DNA of 64,000 bases from Lentisphaerae bacterium WC36 (GTDB lineage Bacteria; Verrucomicrobiota; Lentisphaeria; Victivallales; SZUA-371): NCBI GenBank assembly GCA_020683205.1, contig CP085689.1:2046001-2110000 (forward strand). Direction: 5' to 3'. The notes below the pieces were generated by a model that saw nothing but the letters and a program-made list of their open reading frames with translations, did no database searches and was not told the DNA's origin. Below, in pieces: positions 26,658 to 36,261 of the stretch (the stretch's first letter is position 1; every line of letters starts with the position of its first letter). Position numbers and translations under genes: made by a program.

Positions 26658-29510
26658 TTATTTCAAATAATCTTGTAAATATTTACCCGTATATGATTTT
26701 TTAACTTTTGCAACTTCTTCAGGTGTACCTTTTGCAACAACTTCACCTCCACTATTTCCACCCTCTGGTCCAAGGTCAATAATATAATCAGCAACTTTTA
26801 TGACATCCAAATTATGCTCAATAACCAAAACAGTATTATCTTTATCTCTTAAAGTATTAAGCACCTTTAACAACTGCTCAATATCCTTCATGTGAAGTCC
26901 AGTCGTTGGTTCATCCAAAATATAAATAGTGTGATCTCTAGCTACTTTTGCTAATTCACTCGCTAATTTCACACGTTGCGCTTCACCTCCTGATAATGTC
27001 GTTGCACTCTGGCCTAACTGAATATAACCTAAGCCTACATCTTGTAACGTTTTAAGCTTACGATATATTGTTGGAATTGCGTCAAAAAATTCGACTGCTT
27101 CATCAATAGTCATCTCTAAAACATCAGCAATATTTTTCTTTTTATAATAAACGCTCAATGTTTCCTGATTAAAACGACGTCCACTACAACTACTACAACT
27201 CACATAAACATCAGGTAAAAATTGCATAGCAATTTTCTTTATTCCATCACCCTTGCAATCTTCACAACGACCACCTTTAACATTAAAGCTAAATCTACCA
27301 GGCTTATAACCACGCACTTTCGCTTCTTTAGTCTCACTAAATAATTTTCTTATTGGTGTAAATGCATCGGTATAAGTCGCCGCATTTGAACGTGGCGTTC
27401 TACCAATTGGACTTTGGTCAATAACAATCGCCTTGCCAATATTTTCTAACCCACTAATCTCTTTATGAATTCCAGGCGCACTTGTTTTGATATTAAAATG
27501 TTGATGTAAAGCCTTAACCAATGTTTCATTAATCAAACTACTTTTACCAGATCCTGAAACCCCAGTGATACAACAAAATGTTCCCAACGGAATTTTGACA
27601 TCAACATTTTTTAAATTGTTTTGTTCCGCACCAATTATTTCAATAAAATTTCCACTACCAGTCAAACGTTCTTCAGGAACGGCAATGTTTAATTCTCCAC
27701 TGATATATTTCCCAGTTAATGATTTTTTACATTTCATCAATTTTTTATAATTACCGATCCCAACAATTTCACCGCCATGAACCCCTGCTCCAGGACCTAT
27801 ATCAATAATACAATCTGCCCTCATAATGGTGTCTAAATCATGCTCAACAACAATAACAGTATTGCCAATATCACGTAATTTAACCAATGTGTCCAATAAT
27901 TTATCATTATCACGCTGATGCAATCCAATACTTGGTTCATCAAGAATATATAACACTCCGACTAAACCACAACCTAATTGCGTTGCTAATTTAATACGTT
28001 GCGCCTCACCGCCCGATAGTGTACCACTTTCACGATCTAACGTTAAATAATTCAATCCGACATCAATTAAAAATTGTAATCTAGAGCCAATCTCTTTAAC
28101 TATTTCACTACAAATAACTTTTTCTTCTTCATTAAGATTTTTGGTCAATTTTAATATAAATTCATGCGCATTATCAATTGACAATGCATTAAATTCATTA
28201 ATTGCCAAATCACCAACAGTTACAGCTAAAGAAGCTTCATTTAAACGCGCACCATTACATTCAGGGCAATTTTTACGACTCTGATACTTCTTTAAACGTT
28301 CACGAACGGCATCACTCTCAGTTTCAGTAACACGTTTCTGTAATAATGCTAAAACGCCCTCAAATGGACGGCGCATTTTATACAGTTTACGGCGAATATG
28401 ATAATCAAAAACAATTTCATCTTTTGTTCCATATAACAATGTATGTTGAATATTTTTTGGTAATTTATTGTATGCGGTTGTTAATAATTTGGGATAATTA
28501 AAATATTCCGCTAAACACTTAAATAAATGATTATAATAAATTAATAGTCGACGTGGACCACGACGTAATCCAGGAAATAATCCTTTACTAATTGATAACG
28601 ATTTATCTTCTATAACCAAATCTGGATCCATTACTTGCAATGAACCTAAACCGTGACACGTTTGGCACGCTCCGTAGGGACTATTAAATGAAAAATTTCG
28701 TGGTTGCATTTTTGGAAAACTAATGTCACACTTTACACATGCTAAATGTTCACTAATTTGTTCTTCAACCCACTTTTTTGTTGCCACATCCTCAATCAAT
28801 AAATGGATTAATCCATCTCCCAATTCAAGTGCCGTTTCAACTGAATCACTTAACCTTGCATTATCAATACGCCCAACAACTAAACGGTCTACCACTGCCT
28901 CAATTGTGTGACGAACATTTTTTTCTAGTGGCGTTATTTCTTCTCCATCTAATAATTTAATTTGACCATCAATTCGAGCCCGTACAAACCCATCAGCTCG
29001 CATTTTAGCAAACACATCACGGTGCTCGCCTTTACGTCCGATTATATATGGCGCCAAAATCATTAATTTACTTTGCTCAGGATACGAATTAATTTTTTCA
29101 CAAATTGCCTGTGGACTTTGTGCTTTTAGTACGGCATTACAATTTGGACAATGCGGAATGCCAACATGTGCATATAACAAACGCAAATAATCATAAATTT
29201 CTGTCGTAGTCGCCACGGTCGAGCGTGGATTAGCACTACTTGAGCGCTGTTCTATGGAAATTGCTGGCGATAGCCCTTCAATATGCTCAACTTTTGGTTT
29301 CTGCATTCGATCTAAAAATTGTCGTGCATATGCTGATAAACTTTCAACATAACGACGTTGCCCTTCAGCATATAACGTGTCAAATGCTAACGATGATTTA
29401 CCCGAACCACTTAAGCCAGTAATGACAGTTAATTTATTACGCGGTATCGTCACATCAATATTTTTTAAATTATGTTGTGCCGCACCTTTTATATTAATAT
29501 CTTGAAACAT
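26658..29510 (-). CDS. uvrA: Excinuclease ABC subunit A
   Basis: 950 aa, typical. DNA damage recognition ATPase of nucleotide excision repair, acting as a dimer with UvrB. Two ABC modules: Walker A GLSGSGKSS (32-40) and GVSGSGKSS; signatures LSGGEAQRIKLATQLG and LSGGEAQRVKLASELAK; Walker B LYILDEPSIGLH and IYILDEPTTGLH. Zinc modules are visible as CVKC...CQTCHGLG and CEDCKGDG...CSSCSGRRF, with the UvrB-binding N-terminal part between. ATG has AAGAG six bases upstream. Upstream of the heparinase-like gene on the same strand with a gap of 99 bp; probably independent. Confidence 0.99.
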   Translation of the reverse strand: MFQDINIKGAAQHNLKNIDVTIPRNKLTVITGLSGSGKSSLAFDTLYAEGQRRYVESLSAYARQFLDRMQKPKVEHIEGLSPAISIEQRSSSANPRSTVATTTEIYDYLRLLYAHVGIPHCPNCNAVLKAQSPQAICEKINSYPEQSKLMILAPYIIGRKGEHRDVFAKMRADGFVRARIDGQIKLLDGEEITPLEKNVRHTIEAVVDRLVVGRIDNARLSDSVETALELGDGLIHLLIEDVATKKWVEEQISEHLACVKCDISFPKMQPRNFSFNSPYGACQTCHGLGSLQVMDPDLVIEDKSLSISKGLFPGLRRGPRRLLIYYNHLFKCLAEYFNYPKLLTTAYNKLPKNIQHTLLYGTKDEIVFDYHIRRKLYKMRRPFEGVLALLQKRVTETESDAVRERLKKYQSRKNCPECNGARLNEASLAVTVGDLAINEFNALSIDNAHEFILKLTKNLNEEEKVICSEIVKEIGSRLQFLIDVGLNYLTLDRESGTLSGGEAQRIKLATQLGCGLVGVLYILDEPSIGLHQRDNDKLLDTLVKLRDIGNTVIVVEHDLDTIMRADCIIDIGPGAGVHGGEIVGIGNYKKLMKCKKSLTGKYISGELNIAVPEERLTGSGNFIEIIGAEQNNLKNVDVKIPLGTFCCITGVSGSGKSSLINETLVKALHQHFNIKTSAPGIHKEISGLENIGKAIVIDQSPIGRTPRSNAATYTDAFTPIRKLFSETKEAKVRGYKPGRFSFNVKGGRCEDCKGDGIKKIAMQFLPDVYVSCSSCSGRRFNQETLSVYYKKKNIADVLEMTIDEAVEFFDAIPTIYRKLKTLQDVGLGYIQLGQSATTLSGGEAQRVKLASELAKVARDHTIYILDEPTTGLHMKDIEQLLKVLNTLRDKDNTVLVIEHNLDVIKVADYIIDLGPEGGNSGGEVVAKGTPEEVAKVKKSYTGKYLQDYLK

Positions 29511-29680
29511 AAAAAACTCTTTTTGATAACTGATTTTTAGTAATTATTCTTAAATTAATCAATTTAATATACTGCTAAACAATAATTAGTCAATAACTAC
29601 TATAAACAAAAAAATGCTGCCAAACATATTTTCAGCAACATTTTTTATATTTTTTTATGAATTTATTAAAAAATTAACTC

Positions 29681-30775
29681 TTAACTATTATTTTTCTCAA
29701 ATTCATTCATGAAATCAACTAAAGCTTCAACACCAGCTAATGGCATCGCATTATAAATACTTGCACGAATACCACCTACAGCACGATGCCCTTTAAGACC
29801 AGTCATGCCTAACTCAGCAGCTTCTTTTAAGAATTTAGCTTCTAATTCTTCGCTTGGAAGTCTGAAAACAATATTCATACGTGAACGGCTACCTGGATGA
29901 ACAGGGCTTGAATAGAAACTACTTGCATCTATAGTTTCATACAGTGCTTCACTTTTTGCAATATTAATTTCCTCAATTACAGCAATACCACCTTTTTCTT
30001 TAATCCATTCTGTTACAAGACCTAACATATAAATTGCAAACGTTGGAGGAGTGTTAAACATTGAACCACTTTTTGCATATGTATCATAGCGAAGCATTGA
30101 AGGGATACTTTCTGGAGTTTTTTCAATCAAATCTTTACGGATGATAACTAATGCTACACCACTTGGACCTAAATTTTTTTGAGCTCCAGCATAAATAATA
30201 CCAAAATCATTAACATTAATTACGCTTGACATAATGTCACTAGACATATCGGCAACTAATGGAGTACCTTTTAAATCTTCGGCAGTAGGTAGTACATGAT
30301 ATTGAGTACCTGCAACAGTATTATTAGTTGTAATGTGTAAATATGAAGAACCTTCGCTTAATTTCCAACGACGAACTGGAGGAACATTATCATAATTAGT
30401 TTCTTTGCTTGAAGCAATAACTTTCACATCACCAAATAATTTTGCCTCTTTCATCGCCTTTGCAGACCACATACCAGTGTCAGCATATTCAGCAAAACCA
30501 CCTTCTTCACGACTCATAATATTCATTGGTACCATTGCAAATTGCATACTTGCGCCACCTTGAATAAACAACACCTCATAATCATCGCTGATATTCATCA
30601 ATTCACGAATATTAGCTTCTGTTTTCTCTATTACACTAGAAAACTGTGGTCCACGGTGCGATAACTCTAAAACACCAGAACCCGTTCCCATAAAATCACA
30701 AAATTCAGCTTGAGCTTTTTCCATTACTTCAGTCGGCAATGCCGCTGGACCTGCACTAAAATTATAAACTGCCAT
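29681..30775 (-). CDS. serC: Phosphoserine aminotransferase
   Basis: 364 aa, typical. PLP-dependent class V aminotransferase converting 3-phosphohydroxypyruvate and glutamate to phosphoserine; also used in PLP synthesis. N-terminal NFSAGPAALPTEVMEKAQ; GGASMQFAMVP; NNTVAGTQYH; PLP lysine K200 in YAGAQKNLGPSG; C-terminal HPGSRSRMNIVFRLP and GLKGHRAVGGIRASIYNAMP. AAGGAT precedes the ATG. Single gene, divergent from the flagellar operon to its right. Confidence 0.98.
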   Translation of the reverse strand: MAVYNFSAGPAALPTEVMEKAQAEFCDFMGTGSGVLELSHRGPQFSSVIEKTEANIRELMNISDDYEVLFIQGGASMQFAMVPMNIMSREEGGFAEYADTGMWSAKAMKEAKLFGDVKVIASSKETNYDNVPPVRRWKLSEGSSYLHITTNNTVAGTQYHVLPTAEDLKGTPLVADMSSDIMSSVINVNDFGIIYAGAQKNLGPSGVALVIIRKDLIEKTPESIPSMLRYDTYAKSGSMFNTPPTFAIYMLGLVTEWIKEKGGIAVIEEINIAKSEALYETIDASSFYSSPVHPGSRSRMNIVFRLPSEELEAKFLKEAAELGMTGLKGHRAVGGIRASIYNAMPLAGVEALVDFMNEFEKNNS

Positions 30776-31146
30776 GATAAGCCTATCCTTTGCATCTGCT
30801 TCTTAATTTTATAATTAGCAAAAAGCTATATTACCACAGATGACATTTATTTTTTTATTTAACTTTTACATTTGTTACCTTAATTTAAATACCATCATCA
30901 AAATTAGTGATATTTAATATATAAAAATTTAATTCTCAAATCGACTCTAATCAAGTGCATAGAGAAATAAATTAAACAATTTCTGTAATTTAATAACTTT
31001 ATATTAATATTACAAGTATTAATAGTTACTTTATTGATTTTTTTACTACAACAAGATCAATGGCACATATTCTGCGGTATTTTTATAAAAAATTTTAGCC
31101 AACACTGCTCATTTATATTCAGCAGATAAATTTATGGAGTATTACC
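30776..31146. other. Intergenic control region between serC and the fliO operon
   Basis: 371 bp, very AT-rich. The right part holds the sigma-54-type promoter at 31061-31075 and GGAG before the fliO TTG start. The left part must carry the serC promoter, which I could not define. No further gene seen. Confidence 0.6.
31061..31075 (+). promoter_or_regulatory. Sigma-54 (RpoN) promoter of the fliOPQR-flhB operon
   Basis: TGGCACATATTCTGC: the GG and GC dinucleotides are exactly 10 nt apart, the invariant -24/-12 spacing, with the TGGCAC half-site perfect. It is 72 bp before the fliO start. A near-identical element lies before flhA. Sigma-54 control of flagellar genes is established in many Gram-negative bacteria. 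Confidence 0.8.
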
Positions 31147-31944
31147 TTGAAGTTGAAAACAAAAAATAATATTATTTTACTAGTATCGGTATTAACATTA
31201 CTACTGAATGTTGCAAATTCTTCGGCAATTGAAGACCCGAATAAGCCATTCGGACCAAAATTATCAAATAAACAAAAAGAAACAGTTGCAAAAATAAAAT
31301 CAAATGACACAGAAACAACTAACAATAACAAAAAAGTAATTGTTGCCCCTAAAAAAATTTCTCAAGAAAAAGCAAAAGAACCGATTTCGTCACCAGATTT
31401 ACCAATTTCCCAAGCGGTAGTTGCTATTTTAATTATTTTTGGTTTTATCGGTGCAGTTTATGTTATTATTAGAAAATATGGAAGCAAGATGGGAATTGGA
31501 AATTTCGCAAATAATATCATTACCGTAAAAGCACGTCAACAACTTGATGCAAAGAATGCTGTTAGTGTGATTAAAGTATATGAAGATGAGTATGTTGTTG
31601 GTGTAGGTATTAACGGTATAACATTGTTGTCAAAATTAACTCCAATTACTGAAAGTGAACTTTTTTCAACCGACCAAGGTGACAATGTATTTACAACAAT
31701 GAATGATGAAACTGAAGAATTATACGATGTGAATGATATTGAATCTTCAGAAACTAATAATACACCATTTATTAATCAATTTAAAAATTTTGTCAGTAAC
31801 AAGACCAAAATTTCAGAAAACTCTGAAAACAAATCTGCAACTTATTCAGAAAAATTAGATAATGCAGTAAATGACAGCGTTAACATTAATATTTCTCCAA
31901 GCTATAATCATCAAAAGGGCAACGATAACAATGACAAAGTTTAA
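31147..31944 (+). CDS. fliO: Flagellar biosynthesis protein FliO-like
   Basis: 265 aa. Signal-like N-terminus (KNNIILLVSVLTLLLNVANSSA), a polar linker, one transmembrane helix (about 86-107, ISQAVVAILIIFGFIGAVYVII), then the small cytoplasmic FliO domain (GNFANNIITVKARQQLDAKNAVSVIKVYEDEYVVGVGINGITLLSKL), and a polar Asn-rich tail of about 90 residues. FliO assists assembly of the FliP ring of the flagellar export gate. Identification rests on this domain and its place directly before fliP. Start codon is TTG at 31147 with GGAG seven bases upstream. Confidence 0.85.
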   Translation: MKLKTKNNIILLVSVLTLLLNVANSSAIEDPNKPFGPKLSNKQKETVAKIKSNDTETTNNNKKVIVAPKKISQEKAKEPISSPDLPISQAVVAILIIFGFIGAVYVIIRKYGSKMGIGNFANNIITVKARQQLDAKNAVSVIKVYEDEYVVGVGINGITLLSKLTPITESELFSTDQGDNVFTTMNDETEELYDVNDIESSETNNTPFINQFKNFVSNKTKISENSENKSATYSEKLDNAVNDSVNINISPSYNHQKGNDNNDKV

Positions 31945-32728
31945 TTTTAATAATTCATTAAAAAAAATTATTACACTACTGTTAATTATTACAGTTAATT
32001 TTTTATTAATAAACGTTTTAAAAGCAGAAGAAAGCACATCTTCAAGCGTTGCGTCTGCAGCTAATGATGTATCAATGAATTTAAGTTTAACAGGAGGGCA
32101 AAGCTTTGGAAAAGCAGTAAATATTTTACTGTTAATTACAGCTTTAAGTTTAGCGCCAGCGGCAATTATGCTAATGACGTCATTTACCCGTATCGTCATT
32201 GTTTTATCATTTTTGCGCCAAGCGTTATCAGTACAAAATGTTCCTTCAGCAAAAATAATTAGCGCAATTGCTTTATTTATGACAATTTTCATTATGCAAC
32301 CAGTTTGGAGTACAGCATATAACGATGCTATAAAACCATTCAATGCCAAAGAAATTTCTCAAGAAGAAGCAATGATTAGAGCAATTAAACCATTTAAAAA
32401 TTTCATGCTACGCCAAACTCGCGATGAAAGTTTACTGCTTTTTATGGAAATGAGTGAAATAAACCAAGTTGAGGCTGCAACAGATTTACCAATGCACATC
32501 ATTATTCCAGCGTTTATCGTTAGTGAATTAAAAACAGCATTTCAAATGGGTTTTTTAATATTTTTACCATTCTTGGTTATTGATATAATTGTTGCATCAA
32601 CTTTAATGTCATTAGGTATGATGATGTTACCACCAACTATGATTGCGCTGCCGTTTAAGTTGTTATTATTTGTGATTATTGACGGCTGGACATTAATGAT
32701 TAAATCATTAGTTTTAAGTTTTAATTAA
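31931..32728 (+). CDS. fliP: Flagellar biosynthetic protein FliP
   Basis: 265 aa. Cleavable signal peptide (TKFNFNNSLKKIITLLLIITV...LKA) as in other FliP proteins, then GKAVNILLLITALSLAPAAIMLMTSFTRIVIVLSFLRQALSVQNVPSAKII, the FliP hallmark, and the C-terminal PAFIVSELKTAFQMGFLIFLPFLVIDIIVASTLMSLGMMMLPP. Core pentamer subunit of the export gate. The frame opens earlier at 31871, but the ATG at 31931 begins the signal peptide and overlaps the fliO stop by 14 bp, fitting translational coupling; AAAGGG lies upstream. Confidence 0.97.
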   Translation: MTKFNFNNSLKKIITLLLIITVNFLLINVLKAEESTSSSVASAANDVSMNLSLTGGQSFGKAVNILLLITALSLAPAAIMLMTSFTRIVIVLSFLRQALSVQNVPSAKIISAIALFMTIFIMQPVWSTAYNDAIKPFNAKEISQEEAMIRAIKPFKNFMLRQTRDESLLLFMEMSEINQVEAATDLPMHIIIPAFIVSELKTAFQMGFLIFLPFLVIDIIVASTLMSLGMMMLPPTMIALPFKLLLFVIIDGWTLMIKSLVLSFN

Positions 32729-32752
32729 TCATCAGAATCTGGAGAATCAAAA

Positions 32753-33022
32753 ATGAGTGAAGAATTAGTTATTGAGATTTTACAAAAAACAGCACAAGTT
32801 ATGGGATTGCTAGCATTTCCACCATTATGTAGCATTGTTATTATTGGCTTAATCACACAAGTGATTCAAAATGTAACACAGCTAAAAGATCAAGCATTGG
32901 CATTTGCTCCAAAATTATTTATAACTGGGGGGTTAATGGTATTTTTAGCGCCCTGGTATTTACAAATAGTTCACCAGTATTGTAATGAGATTTTTATTTT
33001 AGTTAGTCAGGTAAATAAGTAA
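32753..33022 (+). CDS. fliQ: Flagellar biosynthetic protein FliQ
   Basis: 89 aa with two transmembrane hairpin helices, the standard FliQ size; LAFPPLCSIVIIGLITQVIQNVTQLKDQALAFAPKL contains the typical Q-V-I-Q-N-V-T-Q connecting segment. Part of the FliPQR export gate. GGAG precedes the ATG; its stop codon overlaps the fliR start by one base. Confidence 0.96.
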   Translation: MSEELVIEILQKTAQVMGLLAFPPLCSIVIIGLITQVIQNVTQLKDQALAFAPKLFITGGLMVFLAPWYLQIVHQYCNEIFILVSQVNK

Positions 33023-33804
33023 TGAATTTTGATTATCCATTAACTTTTAATGCGTTAAAATTTATGCTAATAATGGTTCGAGTTGGAGCTTTTATGTTTG
33101 CAATGCCTGTCGTAAATCAAAAAGCTATTCCACCACGATACCGAGTTTTCTTAACTGTTTTTTTAACAGTGATATTCATGCCTATTGTTCCCGAAGAATT
33201 ATTGACACCAATTTTAAAATTTTCATTGAATATTTTATCATTAACAATGATTTTAATATCTGAGGCAATTTTAGGTGTTTGCATTGCGTTAGCATTTTAT
33301 ATTGCAAAAGAAATTTTAGGATTTGGAGGGCAACTTTTCGACCGTAATGCAGGTTTCCTATTAGCTGGAGCATTTGACCCTGATGCACAAGGACAAATTA
33401 CACCATTTTCGCATTTGTTAATGAATACATTTATTATATCAATGTTAATTAGCAACAGTCATTTAGATATTATTCGCTATATGGCAGCATCATTCAACAC
33501 AGTGAGTCCAGGTGAATTTTTTATTTCAACGACTACATTTAAGCTAATTATTGCATTTGCGGCAAAAATTTTTATAATCGGAACTCAAATAGCAATGCCA
33601 ATTATCATAAGTGTATTATTTTTAAATATTGCATTAGCATTCATGTCACGAATTGGACAAGATTTTCAAGTATTGATGATTTCATTTCCATTGCGAATTG
33701 TTTTTAGTTTTATGCTATTAACATTACTATTTCCTGTAGTACTGCAAATATGTCGAATTGTAACATCGCAATTTTTCACCCTAATCAATAATATTTTAAT
33801 TTAA
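33022..33804 (+). CDS. fliR: Flagellar biosynthetic protein FliR
   Basis: 260 aa, about six membrane segments. RVGAFMFAMPVVNQKAIPPRYRVFLTVFLTVIFMP and AKEILGFGGQLFDRNAGFLLAGAFDP are FliR-family features. Completes the FliP5Q4R1 gate in the inner membrane. Starts within the fliQ stop (TAATG), so the two are translationally coupled. Confidence 0.95.
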   Translation: MNFDYPLTFNALKFMLIMVRVGAFMFAMPVVNQKAIPPRYRVFLTVFLTVIFMPIVPEELLTPILKFSLNILSLTMILISEAILGVCIALAFYIAKEILGFGGQLFDRNAGFLLAGAFDPDAQGQITPFSHLLMNTFIISMLISNSHLDIIRYMAASFNTVSPGEFFISTTTFKLIIAFAAKIFIIGTQIAMPIIISVLFLNIALAFMSRIGQDFQVLMISFPLRIVFSFMLLTLLFPVVLQICRIVTSQFFTLINNILI

Positions 33805-33819
33805 AACAAGAAACTCATA

Positions 33820-34884
33820 ATGGCCAATAAAGATCCAAGTAAAACCGAAAAACCTACTCAAAAGAGAATAAAAAAAGCTCGTCAAGATGAAGGGAATGTG
33901 TTAGTATCTCCTGATATTATCTCTTTAGCCGTGTTAATTGGTGGAGTTTTAATGATGCTTTATGTCGCACCAGCTTTAAAAAAAGCATTTACACAAACAT
34001 TTTTCCTAATTCAAGAAACTGATTGCAGAAAAGATTTTACCTACGATAATGTTGCGCGAGGATTTTCATATGGACTATCAATGTTTACGGCAATTATGGC
34101 ACCATTTTTTCTCGGGGTTATTACTGGTGGAATTGCTGGAGCTAAGGCACAAATAGGTAGTTATTTTAGCCTAGCACCAGTTAAATGGAAATTTGAGATG
34201 AAGTTTAAAAAAGGCTTCATGGAGATGCTACCAAACAAACAAAATGTTATTAATTTAACCTTAACAATCGCAAAATGCACTGTGGTTGGTTTTATTGCCT
34301 ATTTTGCAGTCAAAGGCAACGTCAATGAATTAATGGAAACTTCAATGAAACCAGTAGGTGCTTCATTAAAATGGAGTTTATTACAATGTTTCTTTATTTC
34401 AGCCAAAATTATTGCTGTTTTTGTGGTTTTAGCAGCAACTGATTATGTTTTTAAGCGTAAAAAATATTATGAAGATTTGATGATGTCAAAGCAGGACATT
34501 AAAGATGAACATCGTAATGCTGAGGGAGATCAGTTTGTTAAAGCCCGTGTAAAACAAAAAATGCGCGAATTATTACGTAACCGCATGATGCAAGAATTAC
34601 CAGAAGCAACAGTAGTAATTGCGAATCCAATTCATGTTGCAGTAGCATTAAAATACAGTCATGGTGATTTAGCTCCAAAAGTAGTAGCAAAAGGATTACG
34701 TAAGCGTGCGCTATTGATAAAAAAAATTGCAAAAGATAATGGTGTGCCAATCGTTGAAGCACCACCATTGGCGCGTAGTTTATACCGTAATAGTAATATT
34801 TTTGAATTTATTGACGAAAAGTTTTTCAGTGCTGTTGCTGCAATATTAGCAAATCTACAAACAAAAGGCAAAAAACGCTTTTAA
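33820..34884 (+). CDS. flhB: Flagellar export switch protein FlhB
   Basis: 354 aa. N-terminal KTEKPTQKRIKKARQDEGNVLVSPD, four transmembrane helices, then the cytoplasmic autoproteolytic domain (KQDIKDEHRNAEGDQFVKARVKQKMRELLRNRMM). The self-cleavage motif, almost always NPTH, is N269-P270-I271-H272 here (ANPIHVAVALKY). The Asn-Pro bond and His are kept, so cleavage is still plausible; Thr to Ile is unusual. FlhB switches export from rod/hook to filament substrates. Last gene of the first flagellar operon; flhA follows after the inserted DUF1963 gene. Confidence 0.96.
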   Translation: MANKDPSKTEKPTQKRIKKARQDEGNVLVSPDIISLAVLIGGVLMMLYVAPALKKAFTQTFFLIQETDCRKDFTYDNVARGFSYGLSMFTAIMAPFFLGVITGGIAGAKAQIGSYFSLAPVKWKFEMKFKKGFMEMLPNKQNVINLTLTIAKCTVVGFIAYFAVKGNVNELMETSMKPVGASLKWSLLQCFFISAKIIAVFVVLAATDYVFKRKKYYEDLMMSKQDIKDEHRNAEGDQFVKARVKQKMRELLRNRMMQELPEATVVIANPIHVAVALKYSHGDLAPKVVAKGLRKRALLIKKIAKDNGVPIVEAPPLARSLYRNSNIFEFIDEKFFSAVAAILANLQTKGKKRF

Positions 34885-34932
34885 CAAAAAAATTTACAAC
34901 AAAACATGAATCAATAATTGCTTCCTGCGATA

Positions 34933-34982
34933 TTATTAGTTGATATTGAGCAATGTCAAGTATATTCAATATCGACTAATAA
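34933..34982. repeat. Long inverted repeat (hairpin) between flhB and the DUF1963 gene
   Basis: TTATTAGTTGATATTGA and TCAATATCGACTAATAA form a 17-bp stem with one T-G wobble around a 16-nt loop, lacking a T-run on either side. Its right arm and loop lie in copy 1 of the 150-bp duplication. It sits between convergent genes and may act as a transcript-end structure. Confidence 0.7.
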
Positions 34983-35093
34983 CACTGTAAATGCAACCAA
35001 ACATTCTCAAAATTGCGTGCTTTTAAATCCTGTTTGCGAATCCAAAAATAAATCATCCCCGAATCACCCCAGCAAATAGCTTCGGAATCAAGT
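34944..35093. repeat. 150-bp tandem repeat, copy 1
   Basis: Identical to 35094-35243 except one base (A at 35012, G at 35162). It carries a detached second copy of the last part of the DUF1963 gene including its stop codon. Confidence 0.97.
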
Positions 35094-35243
35094 TATTGAG
35101 CAATGTCAAGTATATTCAATATCGACTAATAACACTGTAAATGCAACCAAACATTCTCAAAGTTGCGTGCTTTTAAATCCTGTTTGCGAATCCAAAAATA
35201 AATCATCCCCGAATCACCCCAGCAAATAGCTTCGGAATCAAGT
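35094..35243. repeat. 150-bp tandem repeat, copy 2 (contains the functional 3' end of the DUF1963 gene)
   Basis: Second unit of an exact head-to-tail duplication. The period equals 50 codons, and the single difference between copies is synonymous in the DUF1963 frame (AAC versus AAT, Asn). Confidence 0.97.
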
Positions 35244-36010
35244 TGCAGTAACAATACCCAATCATCAACACCTTTTCTTAAATTTTCAAGTTCATCTTTA
35301 GGAAGTGATTTAATTTTCTCTATATCATCATGTTTATAAAACATATATTGACAATCTTCTGCCATTTCATCATTTTGAATTATTGCAGGATATCCAAACA
35401 TTTGATGAGAAGTATCTCTTGATTCATAAGCTTGAAATTCTAGGTCAGAGTATTTTTCTTCATCTGCATCATTAAAATTTAGAGATAAAATTTCAGCACT
35501 TAAATTATAAGGATAAGTTGTATCTATTTCAAAAGCAATGGTTCGTCGAGGATAAACTGCTTCATCAGAAAAGTTTTCTGGAAAACCTCGTTCAGGCAAT
35601 TCACCAATATTTTTTTCACTATAAATTACTCTCCAACAAGATTTATCGGACAACTCAAAACCCCATGGTTGCTCTATTATATCATAAAAGAAAAAAAGCA
35701 TACCACCTTCAGGCAAATCAGATTGATAATCAGTAGGAACTTCACTTAAATCAATCTGACAAAGAAATGTTAAGTAACCATTTTCATTACTTGGCCATTC
35801 TATGTCATTAGGCAGATTAGGTTTTTCGCCAAACCTACTGTTTGTTTTACAATTAGCTCGAGTCAAAAACAACGCCTTTTTACTTAAAGAGTTAATATAC
35901 TCTAGCGTTTCCTCAAGTGTAGTTTCATTTTGTTTTATTTCTTCATTGATTATTTCACCGTTTTTAGTCATAAGTACCCTTTTAAACATTTTAAATAACT
36001 TTTCAAACAT
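35126..36010 (-). CDS. DUF1963 (YwqG-like) family protein
   Basis: 294 aa, no signal peptide. The DUF1963 pattern is recognisable: SRFGEKPNLPNDIEWPSNENGYLTFLCQIDLSEV, LPEGGMLFFFYD, MFGYPAIIQNDEM and a C-terminal LLLQLDSEAICWGDSGMIYFWIRKQDL. YwqG-type proteins are cytoplasmic with no established biochemical role; some are near toxin-immunity loci. A strong GGGAGGTG site precedes ATG at 36010. It lies opposite to, and between, two flagellar operons. Its last 39 codons plus the stop lie in copy 2 of a tandem 150-bp duplication. Likely a later insertion. Confidence 0.85.
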   Translation of the reverse strand: MFEKLFKMFKRVLMTKNGEIINEEIKQNETTLEETLEYINSLSKKALFLTRANCKTNSRFGEKPNLPNDIEWPSNENGYLTFLCQIDLSEVPTDYQSDLPEGGMLFFFYDIIEQPWGFELSDKSCWRVIYSEKNIGELPERGFPENFSDEAVYPRRTIAFEIDTTYPYNLSAEILSLNFNDADEEKYSDLEFQAYESRDTSHQMFGYPAIIQNDEMAEDCQYMFYKHDDIEKIKSLPKDELENLRKGVDDWVLLLQLDSEAICWGDSGMIYFWIRKQDLKARNFENVWLHLQCY

Positions 36011-36053
36011 ATTGCACCTCCCTAAATTTTATTTTTTTTAATGTAATCATTGC

Positions 36054-36066
36054 TGAACAATGTTCA
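36054..36066. promoter_or_regulatory. Palindrome TGAACA-A-TGTTCA, possible operator
   Basis: Perfect 6-bp half-sites around a single A, about 45 bp upstream of the DUF1963 start. The position fits an operator for the minus-strand gene; the protein that would bind it is unknown. Confidence 0.4.
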
Positions 36067-36261
36067 AATATTTTATTTTTTTATAGCTTGGCCTAGTATG
36101 TTTTAAGCGAAAGACTAAGTTTTTTTATTTTTTCTATTCCGTCCTCACATTGCTCAAACAAAGTTATTTCTTCGCAGGTATTTTACGGGACTTATTACAC
36201 TCTTTGTCATTTTTTAATTTTTTTTATTATTTTTACTAAAATTTTTTAAACAACTGTCGAA

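Noticed and set aside
29609-29650. Terminator after serC
   Set aside because: The stem (ATG-CTG with CAG...CAT) needs a 3-nt bulge and is weak, so I did not list it.
35126-36010. DUF1963 gene as an immunity gene of a toxin system
   Set aside because: YwqG-like proteins occur near such loci, but no toxin gene is adjacent.
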